Positions 16,160 through 23,700 of a DNA stretch of 64,000 nt are shown here, piece after piece (positions within the stretch are counted from its first letter, which is position 1; the number at the start of each line of letters is the position of its first letter). The translations under genes were made by a program, and so were the position numbers. The DNA is taken from assembly GCF_003030345.1 (NCBI RefSeq), contig NZ_CP028158.1, forward strand, positions 5,828,001-5,892,000, written 5' to 3'. Below the pieces are notes generated by a model. It saw only the letters and a list, made by a program, of their open reading frames with translations, made no database searches and was not told the DNA's origin. This DNA is from Plantactinospora sp. BC1. Lineage in GTDB: Bacteria > Actinomycetota > Actinomycetes > Mycobacteriales > Micromonosporaceae.

Positions 16160-18163
16160 TCACTCGGCGCGCAGGTGGTCCAGGTCGTGGGTTCCCGGGC
16201 TGACCCAGATCAGGATCCCGCGTACGTCGGCCAGCGCCGCCGCGTCACAGGACATCTCGGTGAGCAGGTCGACCGTCACCGTCGTCTCGGTGCCCTGCGA
16301 CACCCAGCCGAAGGTGGACTGGCACCAGGCCCACCCCTCCCCGGTCTGCACCGCGATGGAGGTCGAGGTGCCGACCGTGGGGTCGACCCGCAGGTCGTAC
16401 CTGAGCGTCGCCTTGGCCGACAGGTCCACCGGCTCGGGCAGGGTCACCCCGAACCAGCCGCCACCGGTCGCCGCGACCCGCAGCCCGGCCGAGCCGTGGG
16501 TGTGGAAGTCAGTGGTCTGGGCAACCGTCCCGGCGTCGGTCTGCCAGTTGCCGGGCGCCCAGCCCTCGACACCGCTCTCCCAGGAGGCGATCAGGATCGG
16601 GTCACCGGGGGCGGGCTTGACCGTCACCGTCAGCTCGGCCGGGTTCGACACCCGACCGGCCTGGTCGCGGATGGTGTACGAGGCGACCACCCGGCCCTGG
16701 AAGCCCTCCGCCGGAGCGAAGGTCACCGTCCCGGTCGCCGGGTCGAGCGTGAACGTGCCCCCGGCGACGGTCACCGCGCGCTGTTGCCCGGCCGTCGCCG
16801 GATCGAGGTCGATGCTGGCCGGCCGCACCGTCGTCCGGTACGCGATGTCGTTCGTCGCCGGAGTCAGGGTGACCGGCGTACCCGACTCGGTGACGGCGGT
16901 GTCGGCGTCGGCGACCGGCGGTCGGGAGCGCTGCCCCCGGACGAGTTCGTCGCCCGCGTTGGAGAGCGTGGTGCAGACCGGGCTCGGGCAGTAGACGGTG
17001 TAGCCGTCGTAGTCCGGATAGAGCGTGCCGTCGTCCTGGATGCCGGAGAGGATCCAGTAGAGGAAACCGGTGCCGCCAGTGGCGATGAAGGCGTCCGTCC
17101 ACTGTTGATAGACCGGGTTCCGGGTCGCCTTGTCGACGTAGCCGAACTCGCCGAGCATCACCGGCTTGCCGAGCCGGCGCGCGTCCCGGTTGTGCCGCTT
17201 GATCCACTCGACTCCCCAGGCCGCGTCCGTGCCCCAGTGGTCGGGATAGAGGTGGTACGAGACCACGTCCACCGCCGGCAGCCGGGTCAGCGCCACCGAG
17301 TCGACGCCCTCGGCACAGTTCACGGTCCAGTCGGAACTGGCCGGGTCGTCGCAGTAGAAGCCCTCGTCACCGACGCTGGCCAGGTGCCGGCGGTCGACCG
17401 ACTTGACGTGCCGGGTCATCTCGTCGGCCCAGGCGGTCAACACCGCCGGGGTGCAGGTCGGCGACGTCGGATAGACGCCCGAGCCCTTGCACCTCGGCTC
17501 GTTGCCCAGCTCCCAGGTCATCACCGTCGGGTCGTCCTTGTAGGCCACCCCGGTCAACGTGTTGGTCCGGTTCAGCACGTGCGAGATCCAGTCCTTGTAC
17601 CAACCCCGGATAACCGGGTCGGTGTAGAACTCGTCGTGGTACTGCCCGCCGCGCCAGCGGACGTACTGGTCCATGCCGCCGAAGTCGCGCCAGTTGTTGG
17701 TCAGCGGGATCACCACCTTGATCCCGGCCTGCCGGGCGGCGTAGAGGACGTAGTCGAGGCGTTCCAGCCCGTCCGGCCCGTCGTTGTACGCCGGCTTCGC
17801 CCCGTCCCAGTACTGGAAGTAGACCCCGTCGGCCGGCCCGGCTATCGAGTCGGTCCCGCCCGGGGTGCCGATGTCGAGGAAGCCCCAGTGCCGCAGCACG
17901 GTGAACCCGGCCGCCTTCGCGTCGGCGAAGACGTCGTCGACCATCCCCCGCGACTTGTACATCAGGTAGTAGTTGTTGGTCCCGGCGAACCGGAACCGCT
18001 TGCCGTCGAGCATGAGCTGGTCGCCGTGGCGGACGACGAACCCGGCGGACCGGCCGGAGCCGGCGGGGTCGGGCGAGCCGGGCGGGGCGGCGGAGGCGGG
18101 TGCCGGCGAGGCCGCGAGCAGCAGCCCGACCAGCCCCAGCAGCAGCGGGACATGGCGTTTCAT
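16160..18163 (-). CDS. Secreted GH5 mannan endo-1,4-beta-mannosidase
   Basis: The 667-aa enzyme hydrolyses internal mannan bonds outside the cell. It has a signal peptide (about 1-25, ending APASA). A GH5 (subfamily 7-like) domain at about 40-410 follows, with acid/base Glu222 in ELGNEPR and nucleophile Glu339 in MLGEFGY, plus RHWGF and SYHLYPDHW. Next are an Ig/cadherin-like module (about 425-520) and a C-terminal beta-sandwich (WESGVEGWAPGNWQTD onward) resembling mannan-binding modules. ATG 18163 follows AAGG by about 11 bases. The beta-mannosidase gene lies upstream on the same strand, separated by a tandem hairpin array, so co-transcription with attenuation is plausible. Confidence 0.93.
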   Translation of the reverse strand: MKRHVPLLLGLVGLLLAASPAPASAAPPGSPDPAGSGRSAGFVVRHGDQLMLDGKRFRFAGTNNYYLMYKSRGMVDDVFADAKAAGFTVLRHWGFLDIGTPGGTDSIAGPADGVYFQYWDGAKPAYNDGPDGLERLDYVLYAARQAGIKVVIPLTNNWRDFGGMDQYVRWRGGQYHDEFYTDPVIRGWYKDWISHVLNRTNTLTGVAYKDDPTVMTWELGNEPRCKGSGVYPTSPTCTPAVLTAWADEMTRHVKSVDRRHLASVGDEGFYCDDPASSDWTVNCAEGVDSVALTRLPAVDVVSYHLYPDHWGTDAAWGVEWIKRHNRDARRLGKPVMLGEFGYVDKATRNPVYQQWTDAFIATGGTGFLYWILSGIQDDGTLYPDYDGYTVYCPSPVCTTLSNAGDELVRGQRSRPPVADADTAVTESGTPVTLTPATNDIAYRTTVRPASIDLDPATAGQQRAVTVAGGTFTLDPATGTVTFAPAEGFQGRVVASYTIRDQAGRVSNPAELTVTVKPAPGDPILIASWESGVEGWAPGNWQTDAGTVAQTTDFHTHGSAGLRVAATGGGWFGVTLPEPVDLSAKATLRYDLRVDPTVGTSTSIAVQTGEGWAWCQSTFGWVSQGTETTVTVDLLTEMSCDAAALADVRGILIWVSPGTHDLDHLRAE

Positions 18164-18214
18164 GGGCGGTGGTGATCCTTCCGGGAGCGGTGTCCGGGAA
18201 CAGGGGTGCGGATC

Positions 18215-18316
18215 AGTGCGAGGAACCAGAGCGACGGATCAGTGCTGCGGAACCAGGTTCAGTGCTGCGGAACCAGGTTCAGTGCTGCGGAACCACGTTC
18301 AGTGCCGCGGAACCAT
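18215..18316. repeat. Tandem 20-bp hairpin repeats at the end of the beta-mannosidase gene
   Basis: Units starting at 18241, 18261, 18281 and 18301 read AGTGCTGCGGAACCAGGTTC or close variants (the last is 16 bases). A degenerate unit precedes them at 18215-18240. On the minus strand GGTTC and GAACC lie 9 bases apart within each unit, so every copy can form a small hairpin. The GH2 stop codon (18299-18301) falls inside the array, which then fills most of the 135-bp gap before the mannanase start. Confidence 0.85.
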
Positions 18317-20761
18317 GTCGTTGACGCAGCGGAGCACCGGGGGGGCGGTGAGCGCCGCCGGGTCCAGCCGCGCCGCGGACCGTACGGTGAAGGTGGTCGA
18401 CTCCCCCGGCAAGAGCGTGACCAGCGCCTCGTCGACCTCCGCCGCCGGGTCGAGCCGATCCGGGGCGAGCAGCAGGTCGCGCAGGATCGTCCGGGCGGTC
18501 ACCCGGACCCGTACGCCCTCCGGCGACGGTTCGACGGTGGCGTCGTAGTCGGCCGCCGGATAGGTCAGCTCGTGATCCTCGGCGAAGAACCAGAAGCTCC
18601 GCTCGCCGTCCCCGCCGGGATCGGCGACCAGCAGCTCGGCGCGCGGGTCGTCCGGGCCGGCGACGTCCGCCGGCAGCGGCCAGGTGATTTCCGAGTACGG
18701 CGGCACGGACAGCTCGACCGACGACTTGCCCCTCGGCTCGCCGGCCAGGGTCAGCCGGGTCACGTCCACCCGACCGGTCCACGGTGCGCCGCCGTCGTTC
18801 ACCGCGACCAGGGCCAGCCCGCCCTGCCTCGGCTGGATCGTGAGCAGCCGGTCGGCGTACGCGCGGCGCAACGCGTACCAGAGGGGTTTGCGCCGGCCGT
18901 CGCCGTCGACGGCGGCCCACGAGGTGACCGGCCAGCAGTCGTTGAGCTGCCAGACGACGCTGCCCATGCAGATCGGCCGGTACGACCGCAGGTGCTCCAC
19001 CCCGACGCTGATCGCCCGGGCCTGGTTGAGCTGGGTCAGGTAGTGCCAGTCGTCGAAGTCGCGCGGCGCCGGCAGGTGCGCTTCCAGTCCCCGGGCCAGC
19101 TTGAGCCGGCCGTCGCCGGCCTTCTGCCGGTGCGCCATCGCGGCCGAGTCCTCGGCCAGCCCGCCGGGGTCGGAGATGGCCCGGCGCAGCGTGGCATGGC
19201 TGGCCGGGCCCTGCCAGCCGAACTCGGCGACGAACCGGGGCAGGTAGTCCCGGTAGTGCGTGTAGTCGAGCTGGTTCCAGACCGTCCAGATGTGCATGCT
19301 GCCGTGCGCCGGGTCGTTCGGGTGGATCTCCGGCCGCCCGGACCACGGGCTGCCCGGCCAGTAAGGCCGGCTCGGGTCCAGTTCGGACAGCAGGCCGGGC
19401 AGCAGCTCGAAGTAGTAGCCGGCACCCCAGGTACGGTCGGCCAGCTCCTCCTGCCAGCCCCAGTCGTGCCAGCCCCAGATGTTCTCGTTGTTGCCGAACC
19501 AGAGCACCAGGCTGGGATGGCTGGCCAGCCGGACGATCTGCTCGGCCGCCTCGGCGCGTACCTCGGTGCGGAACGGCTCCTCCTCCGGGTACGCGGCGCA
19601 GGAGAAGAGGAAGTCCTGCCCGACCAGCAGGCCCAGCTCGTCGGCGAGGTCGTAGAAGTCCTCGGACTCGTACCGGCCGCCGCCCCAGATCCGCAGGAAG
19701 TTGACGTTCGCGTCGCACGCCTGGCGGAGGCGTTCGGCGTAGCGCTGCCGGGTCACCCGGTGCGGGAAGCAGTCGTCCGGGATCCAGTTCACGCCCCGGG
19801 CGAAGACCGGCAGGTCGTTGACGACGACGGTGAACGCCGAGCCGTGCTCGTCGGCGGCGGTGTCGAGGCGTACCGAGCGGAAGCCGACCTTCCGCTGCCA
19901 GCCGTCCAGTTCCCGGTCACCGGCGTGCAGGGTGACGGCGAGCGGATAGCGCGGCTGTGCGCCGTACCCCCGGGGCCACCACAGCTCCGGGTCGGCGACG
20001 GTGGCGGTCAGCTCGGCACTGCGCTGCCCGGGCCCGAGCACCGTCTCGGCGACCTCGCCGGCCAGCGCGGCCCGGACGGTGAGCGGCTCGTCGTCGGCGG
20101 CCCGGTCGACCTCGACGCGTACCTCGACCCGGCCCTCGGTGCCGGCGACGGTGACCTGCGGGCGGACCTCGGCCAGCCGCGCGGTCCGCCAGCTCCGCAG
20201 CCCGATCTCCTGCCAGATCCCGGCGGTGACGAGTTCCGGGCCCCAGTCCCAGCCGAAGTTGCAGGCCATCTTGCGGATGAAGTTGAACGGCGTCGGGTAC
20301 GCCTTCGGCCGGGCGCCGAGCCGCCGCTGCTCCGCCTCGGCATACCGGTACGCCGAGTCGAACCGCACCCGCAGCACGTTCTCGCCGACCCGCAGCAGCG
20401 AACGGACGTCGAAGGAGTAGCTCCGGTGCATGTTGGCGGTGCGGCCCAGCTCGACGTCGTTGAGGGTGACCGTGGCCACCGTGTCGAGGCCGGCGCAGAC
20501 CAGCTCGACCCGGTCGGCGTCCCCGCCGCCGTCCCATCCGAAGGTGGTCTGGTAGCACCAGTCGGTGCGGCCGATCCAGCCGAGCGTGAGTTCGTGCTCG
20601 TCGAGATAGGGGTCCGGGATCAGTCCGGCGGCGAGCAGGTCGGTGTGCACACAGCCGGGCACGGTGGCCGGGACCGGCGCGGACGCGACCGCCTCCGGAA
20701 CGTCCGGGTTGCCGATCGCGGTCAGCAACCAACCGTCGTGCAGGCTCTGCCAGGACGTCAC
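18299..20761 (-). CDS. GH2 beta-mannosidase, cytoplasmic
   Basis: An 820-aa enzyme that removes mannose from the non-reducing ends of manno-oligosaccharides. GH2 layout: sugar-binding jelly roll (about 1-180, with FNFIRKMACNFGWDWGPEL), an Ig-like domain, then a TIM barrel with FLRIWGGGRYE, acid/base Glu in LWFGNNENIWGW and nucleophile Glu in FVAEFGWQG, both typical of family 2 mannosidases. There is no signal peptide, in contrast to the secreted mannanase, so it acts on imported oligosaccharides. GTG 20761 gives the family length and follows GATGAGG; GTG 20767 is an alternative. It is divergent from a LacI regulator. No sugar transporter gene is nearby. Confidence 0.93.
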   Translation of the reverse strand: MTSWQSLHDGWLLTAIGNPDVPEAVASAPVPATVPGCVHTDLLAAGLIPDPYLDEHELTLGWIGRTDWCYQTTFGWDGGGDADRVELVCAGLDTVATVTLNDVELGRTANMHRSYSFDVRSLLRVGENVLRVRFDSAYRYAEAEQRRLGARPKAYPTPFNFIRKMACNFGWDWGPELVTAGIWQEIGLRSWRTARLAEVRPQVTVAGTEGRVEVRVEVDRAADDEPLTVRAALAGEVAETVLGPGQRSAELTATVADPELWWPRGYGAQPRYPLAVTLHAGDRELDGWQRKVGFRSVRLDTAADEHGSAFTVVVNDLPVFARGVNWIPDDCFPHRVTRQRYAERLRQACDANVNFLRIWGGGRYESEDFYDLADELGLLVGQDFLFSCAAYPEEEPFRTEVRAEAAEQIVRLASHPSLVLWFGNNENIWGWHDWGWQEELADRTWGAGYYFELLPGLLSELDPSRPYWPGSPWSGRPEIHPNDPAHGSMHIWTVWNQLDYTHYRDYLPRFVAEFGWQGPASHATLRRAISDPGGLAEDSAAMAHRQKAGDGRLKLARGLEAHLPAPRDFDDWHYLTQLNQARAISVGVEHLRSYRPICMGSVVWQLNDCWPVTSWAAVDGDGRRKPLWYALRRAYADRLLTIQPRQGGLALVAVNDGGAPWTGRVDVTRLTLAGEPRGKSSVELSVPPYSEITWPLPADVAGPDDPRAELLVADPGGDGERSFWFFAEDHELTYPAADYDATVEPSPEGVRVRVTARTILRDLLLAPDRLDPAAEVDEALVTLLPGESTTFTVRSAARLDPAALTAPPVLRCVNDMVPRH

Positions 20762-21268
20762 GGGCACCTCATCTTCCTCAGGTCGTGACCGACCGTTCCC
20801 CCGGGTCGCGACTCCGACCGTTTCCCTCGGGTCGGCGACGATACGGTTGACCGACCGCGACCTCGGCGCGCCGTCCCTGGTGGAGGGCACCGTCGCCGCA
20901 CCGGGAGGCACGCTCAAGACATCGAGAGATGTCGACTGAACCGGATAAGTAACGTCACCGTACGGGCGCCCCTCCGCCCTGTCAACGGTCCGCAATTCGG
21001 CCAGGAATGGCCGACAATCGATGGCCGAACGATCCGGGTCCGGCCTTCGCCGCCGTTCCCGACCTCGAAATATCGGGGCGCTATCCACCGGCCCGGCGAG
21101 CCGGCCGGCACTGTCGGCAAGATTGCCGCATCGCTATGCTTAACCGGAAAAGTTCACTCCCGTGGTCCGCGCGGGCTCTGCTGCGCGCGTGCGGCAGCAC
21201 GACCCGGCGTGCGGGTGAGCCGACCGGCCCGCTGCGAATTCGGGTCGGCGCAGACGAAGGAGCGCCGG
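20762..21268. promoter_or_regulatory. Divergent control region of the mannosidase and LacI genes
   Basis: No gene is supported here. Two perfect palindromes stand out: GACATC-GAGA-GATGTC (20918-20933) and CGGCAA-GA-TTGCCG (21115-21128). The second lies just upstream of a TATGCT hexamer (21135-21140), a candidate -10 for lacI. The word AACCGGAWAAGT occurs twice, at about 20939-20950 and 21142-21153, once near each promoter. All are candidate LacI-type regulatory sites. Confidence 0.45.
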
Positions 21269-22288
21269 GTGAAGCGGCCGACAATCGCGGATGTGGCCCG
21301 CCGGGCCGGGGTTTCCAAGGGCGCCGTCTCCTACGCCCTCAACGGGCAGCCCGGCGTCTCGGACGCCACCCGGCAACGCATTCTCGCGATCGCCCAGGAG
21401 ATCGGCTTCAACCCGAACAGCGCGGCCCGGGCACTCTCCGGAGCCACCGCCAACGCGGTCGGGCTGGCGCTCTGCCGGCCCGCCCGGATCCTCGGCATCG
21501 AGCCGTTCTTCATGGAGCTGATCAGTGGGGTCGAGGCGGAACTCTCCGCCCGGTCGTACGCGCTGACCCTCCAGGTGGTGGCGAGCCCGGAGGCCGAGAT
21601 CGCCGTCTACCGGCGCTGGTGGGGCGAGCGGCGGGTGGACGGCGTACTCGTCTGCGACCTGCGGATCGACGACCGCCGGCTGCCGGTGCTGGCCGAGCTG
21701 GGCCTGCCGGCGGTGGTGATCGGTGGGCCGGGCGACCGTGGCGGGCCGGACTACGTCTGGTCGGACGAGTCGGTGGCCCTGACCGAGGTGCTCGAATACC
21801 TCGTCGCGCTCGGCCACCGCCAGATCGCCCGGGTCGGCGGCCTGCCCGGGCTGCTGCACACCGAGATCCGCACCGAGACGTTCGGCACCGCCTGCCGCCG
21901 GCTCGGGCTGGAGCGCACCGTCACCGTCTCGTCCGACTACAGCGGCGAGGAGGGCGCGCGGGCGACCCGACGCCTGCTCAGCTCCGCCGACCGGCCGACC
22001 GCCATCGTGTACGACAACGACGTGATGGCGATCGCCGGACTCTCGGTCGCCCAGGAGATGGGGCTGACCGTGCCGACCGACGTCTCCATCGTCGCCTGGG
22101 ACGACTCGCCGCTCTGCCAGCTCGTGCACCCGTCGCTGACCGCGCTGCACCGGGACATCCCGGCGTACGGGGCGCACGCCGCCGGCCGGCTCCTCGCCGC
22201 GATCGCCGGGCAGCCGCTCGGCGACTTCCAGGACGAGACCGCGCACCTCATCCCGCGCGGCAGCACCGCACCGCCCCGGCAGCCCTGA
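21269..22288 (+). CDS. LacI-family regulator, probable controller of mannan use
   Basis: The 339-aa protein has an N-terminal LacI helix-turn-helix and hinge (PTIADVARRAGVSKGAVSYA, RQRILAIAQEIGFNPNSAARAL) and a periplasmic-binding-protein-like sensor with YDNDVMAIAGL and PTDVSIVAWDDSPL. These proteins repress sugar-use genes until an oligosaccharide binds. It is divergent from GH2 beta-mannosidase, so manno-oligosaccharide response is the best guess (inference). GTG 21269 follows AAGGAG by 7 bases; the open frame from 21209 gives an unlikely N-terminal extension. Confidence 0.92.
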   Translation: MKRPTIADVARRAGVSKGAVSYALNGQPGVSDATRQRILAIAQEIGFNPNSAARALSGATANAVGLALCRPARILGIEPFFMELISGVEAELSARSYALTLQVVASPEAEIAVYRRWWGERRVDGVLVCDLRIDDRRLPVLAELGLPAVVIGGPGDRGGPDYVWSDESVALTEVLEYLVALGHRQIARVGGLPGLLHTEIRTETFGTACRRLGLERTVTVSSDYSGEEGARATRRLLSSADRPTAIVYDNDVMAIAGLSVAQEMGLTVPTDVSIVAWDDSPLCQLVHPSLTALHRDIPAYGAHAAGRLLAAIAGQPLGDFQDETAHLIPRGSTAPPRQP

Positions 22289-22395
22289 GCCCCGGGCACC
22301 GGTCGGCTCCGAGCCCGGGGCATCGGCTGCGGGCGACGGCCGGGCAACCGATAGCATCGGCGGCGAGGCGGAGCCAAGCCAGGAGGACGACCACC

Positions 22396-23664
22396 GTGCA
22401 CGTACCACCGATTCCCAGCCTGACCGCCGCCGACCCGGAGTTGGCGACGCTGATCGAGTCCGAGGCGACCCGGCAGCACGACAAGCTGCGGATGATCGCC
22501 TCCGAGAACTACGTCTCGACGGCCGTGCTGGAGGCCAGCGGCACGGTGCTGACGAACAAATACTCCGAGGGCTACCCGGGCCGCCGCTACTACGAGGGTC
22601 AGCAGTTCATCGACCCGATCGAGACGCTCGCCGTCACCCGGGCCCGGGAACTCTTCGGGGTCGACCACGCCAACGTGCAGCCGTACTCCGGCTCCCCGGC
22701 CAACCTCGCCGTCTACCTGGCGTTCCTCTCCCCCGGTGACACGGTGCTCGGGATGGCGCTGCCGATGGGCGGCCACCTCACGCACGGCTGGTCGGTCTCG
22801 GCCACCGGCAAGTGGTTCAACCCGGTCCGCTACGGCGTCTCGGCGGAGACCGGCCGGATCGACCTCGACGAGGTCCGCGACCTGGCCCGCCGGGAGCGCC
22901 CCAAGCTGATCTTCTGCGGCGGCACCGCCGTGCCGCGCACCATCGACTTCGCCGGCTTCGCCGAGATCGCCCGCGAGGTCGGTGCGGTGCTGGTGGCCGA
23001 CATCGCGCACATCGCCGGTCTGGTCGCCGGTGGCGCCCACCCGTCGCCGGTCGGGCACGCCGACGTGATCACCACCACCACGCACAAGACCCTGCGGGGC
23101 CCGCGCGGCGCCATGATCATGACGACCGCCGAGCACGCCGCCGCGGTCGACAAGGCCGTCTTCCCGGGCCTCCAGGGCGGCCCGCACAACCACACCACCG
23201 CCGGCATCGCGGTCGCGCTGCGGGAGGCCGGCACCGAGGAGTTCCGCCGGTACGCCCACCAGGTCGTCGCCAACGCCAAGGCACTGGCGGCGGCGCTGGT
23301 CGAGCGGGGCTTCACCCTCTCCTCCGGCGGCACCGACAACCACCTGATCCTCGCCGACCTGACCGGCAAGGGCATCGCCGGCAAGCCGGCCGCGCAGGCG
23401 CTGGACCGGGCCGGGATCGAACTCAACTACAACACCGTGCCGTACGACCCGCGCAAGCCGTTCGACCCCTCCGGCATCCGGCTCGGCACACCGGCGCTGA
23501 CCACCCGGGGGCTGACCGAGGAGCAGATGCCGCAGGTGGCGGCCTGGATGGACGAGGCGGTCAGCGCGGCGATCAAGGACGACGAGGCAGCCCTCGACCG
23601 GATCGCCGGTGAGGTCCGGGACCTGCTGGCGGCGTACCCGATGCCGGGTTACGCGGCCGGCTGA
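22396..23664 (+). CDS. glyA: Serine hydroxymethyltransferase
   Basis: The 422-aa PLP enzyme converts serine and tetrahydrofolate to glycine and 5,10-methylene-tetrahydrofolate. Signatures in order: ENYVSTAVLEASGTVLTNKY, EGYPGRRYYEG, ADIAHIAGLVAGG, and the PLP lysine in VITTTTHKTLRGPRG, followed by PFDPSGIRLGTPALTTRG. GTG 22396 follows AGGAGG by 9 bases. A much longer frame begins at 21007 but overlaps lacI in another frame and is not coding. A TAGCAT -10-like box lies about 40 bases upstream. It converges with the GGDEF-EAL gene; a small hairpin sits between the stops. Confidence 0.96.
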   Translation: MHVPPIPSLTAADPELATLIESEATRQHDKLRMIASENYVSTAVLEASGTVLTNKYSEGYPGRRYYEGQQFIDPIETLAVTRARELFGVDHANVQPYSGSPANLAVYLAFLSPGDTVLGMALPMGGHLTHGWSVSATGKWFNPVRYGVSAETGRIDLDEVRDLARRERPKLIFCGGTAVPRTIDFAGFAEIAREVGAVLVADIAHIAGLVAGGAHPSPVGHADVITTTTHKTLRGPRGAMIMTTAEHAAAVDKAVFPGLQGGPHNHTTAGIAVALREAGTEEFRRYAHQVVANAKALAAALVERGFTLSSGGTDNHLILADLTGKGIAGKPAAQALDRAGIELNYNTVPYDPRKPFDPSGIRLGTPALTTRGLTEEQMPQVAAWMDEAVSAAIKDDEAALDRIAGEVRDLLAAYPMPGYAAG

Positions 23665-23680
23665 CCGGCCCGGTCGTCGG

Positions 23681-23700
23681 CTGACCGGTCCGGCGGTCAG
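23681..23700. terminator. Small hairpin between glyA and the GGDEF-EAL gene
   Basis: CTGACCG and CGGTCAG pair around a 6-base loop and overlap the stop codon of the minus-strand gene. The genes converge with only 32 bases between stops. There is no T-run, so terminator function is tentative. Confidence 0.4.

Noticed and set aside
18215-18316. Possible CRISPR array
   Set aside because: The units are directly abutting 20-mers with no spacers and there are no cas genes.
22289-22395. Riboswitch upstream of glyA
   Set aside because: The leader is only about 100 bases, with no recognisable glycine, SAM or tetrahydrofolate aptamer core.
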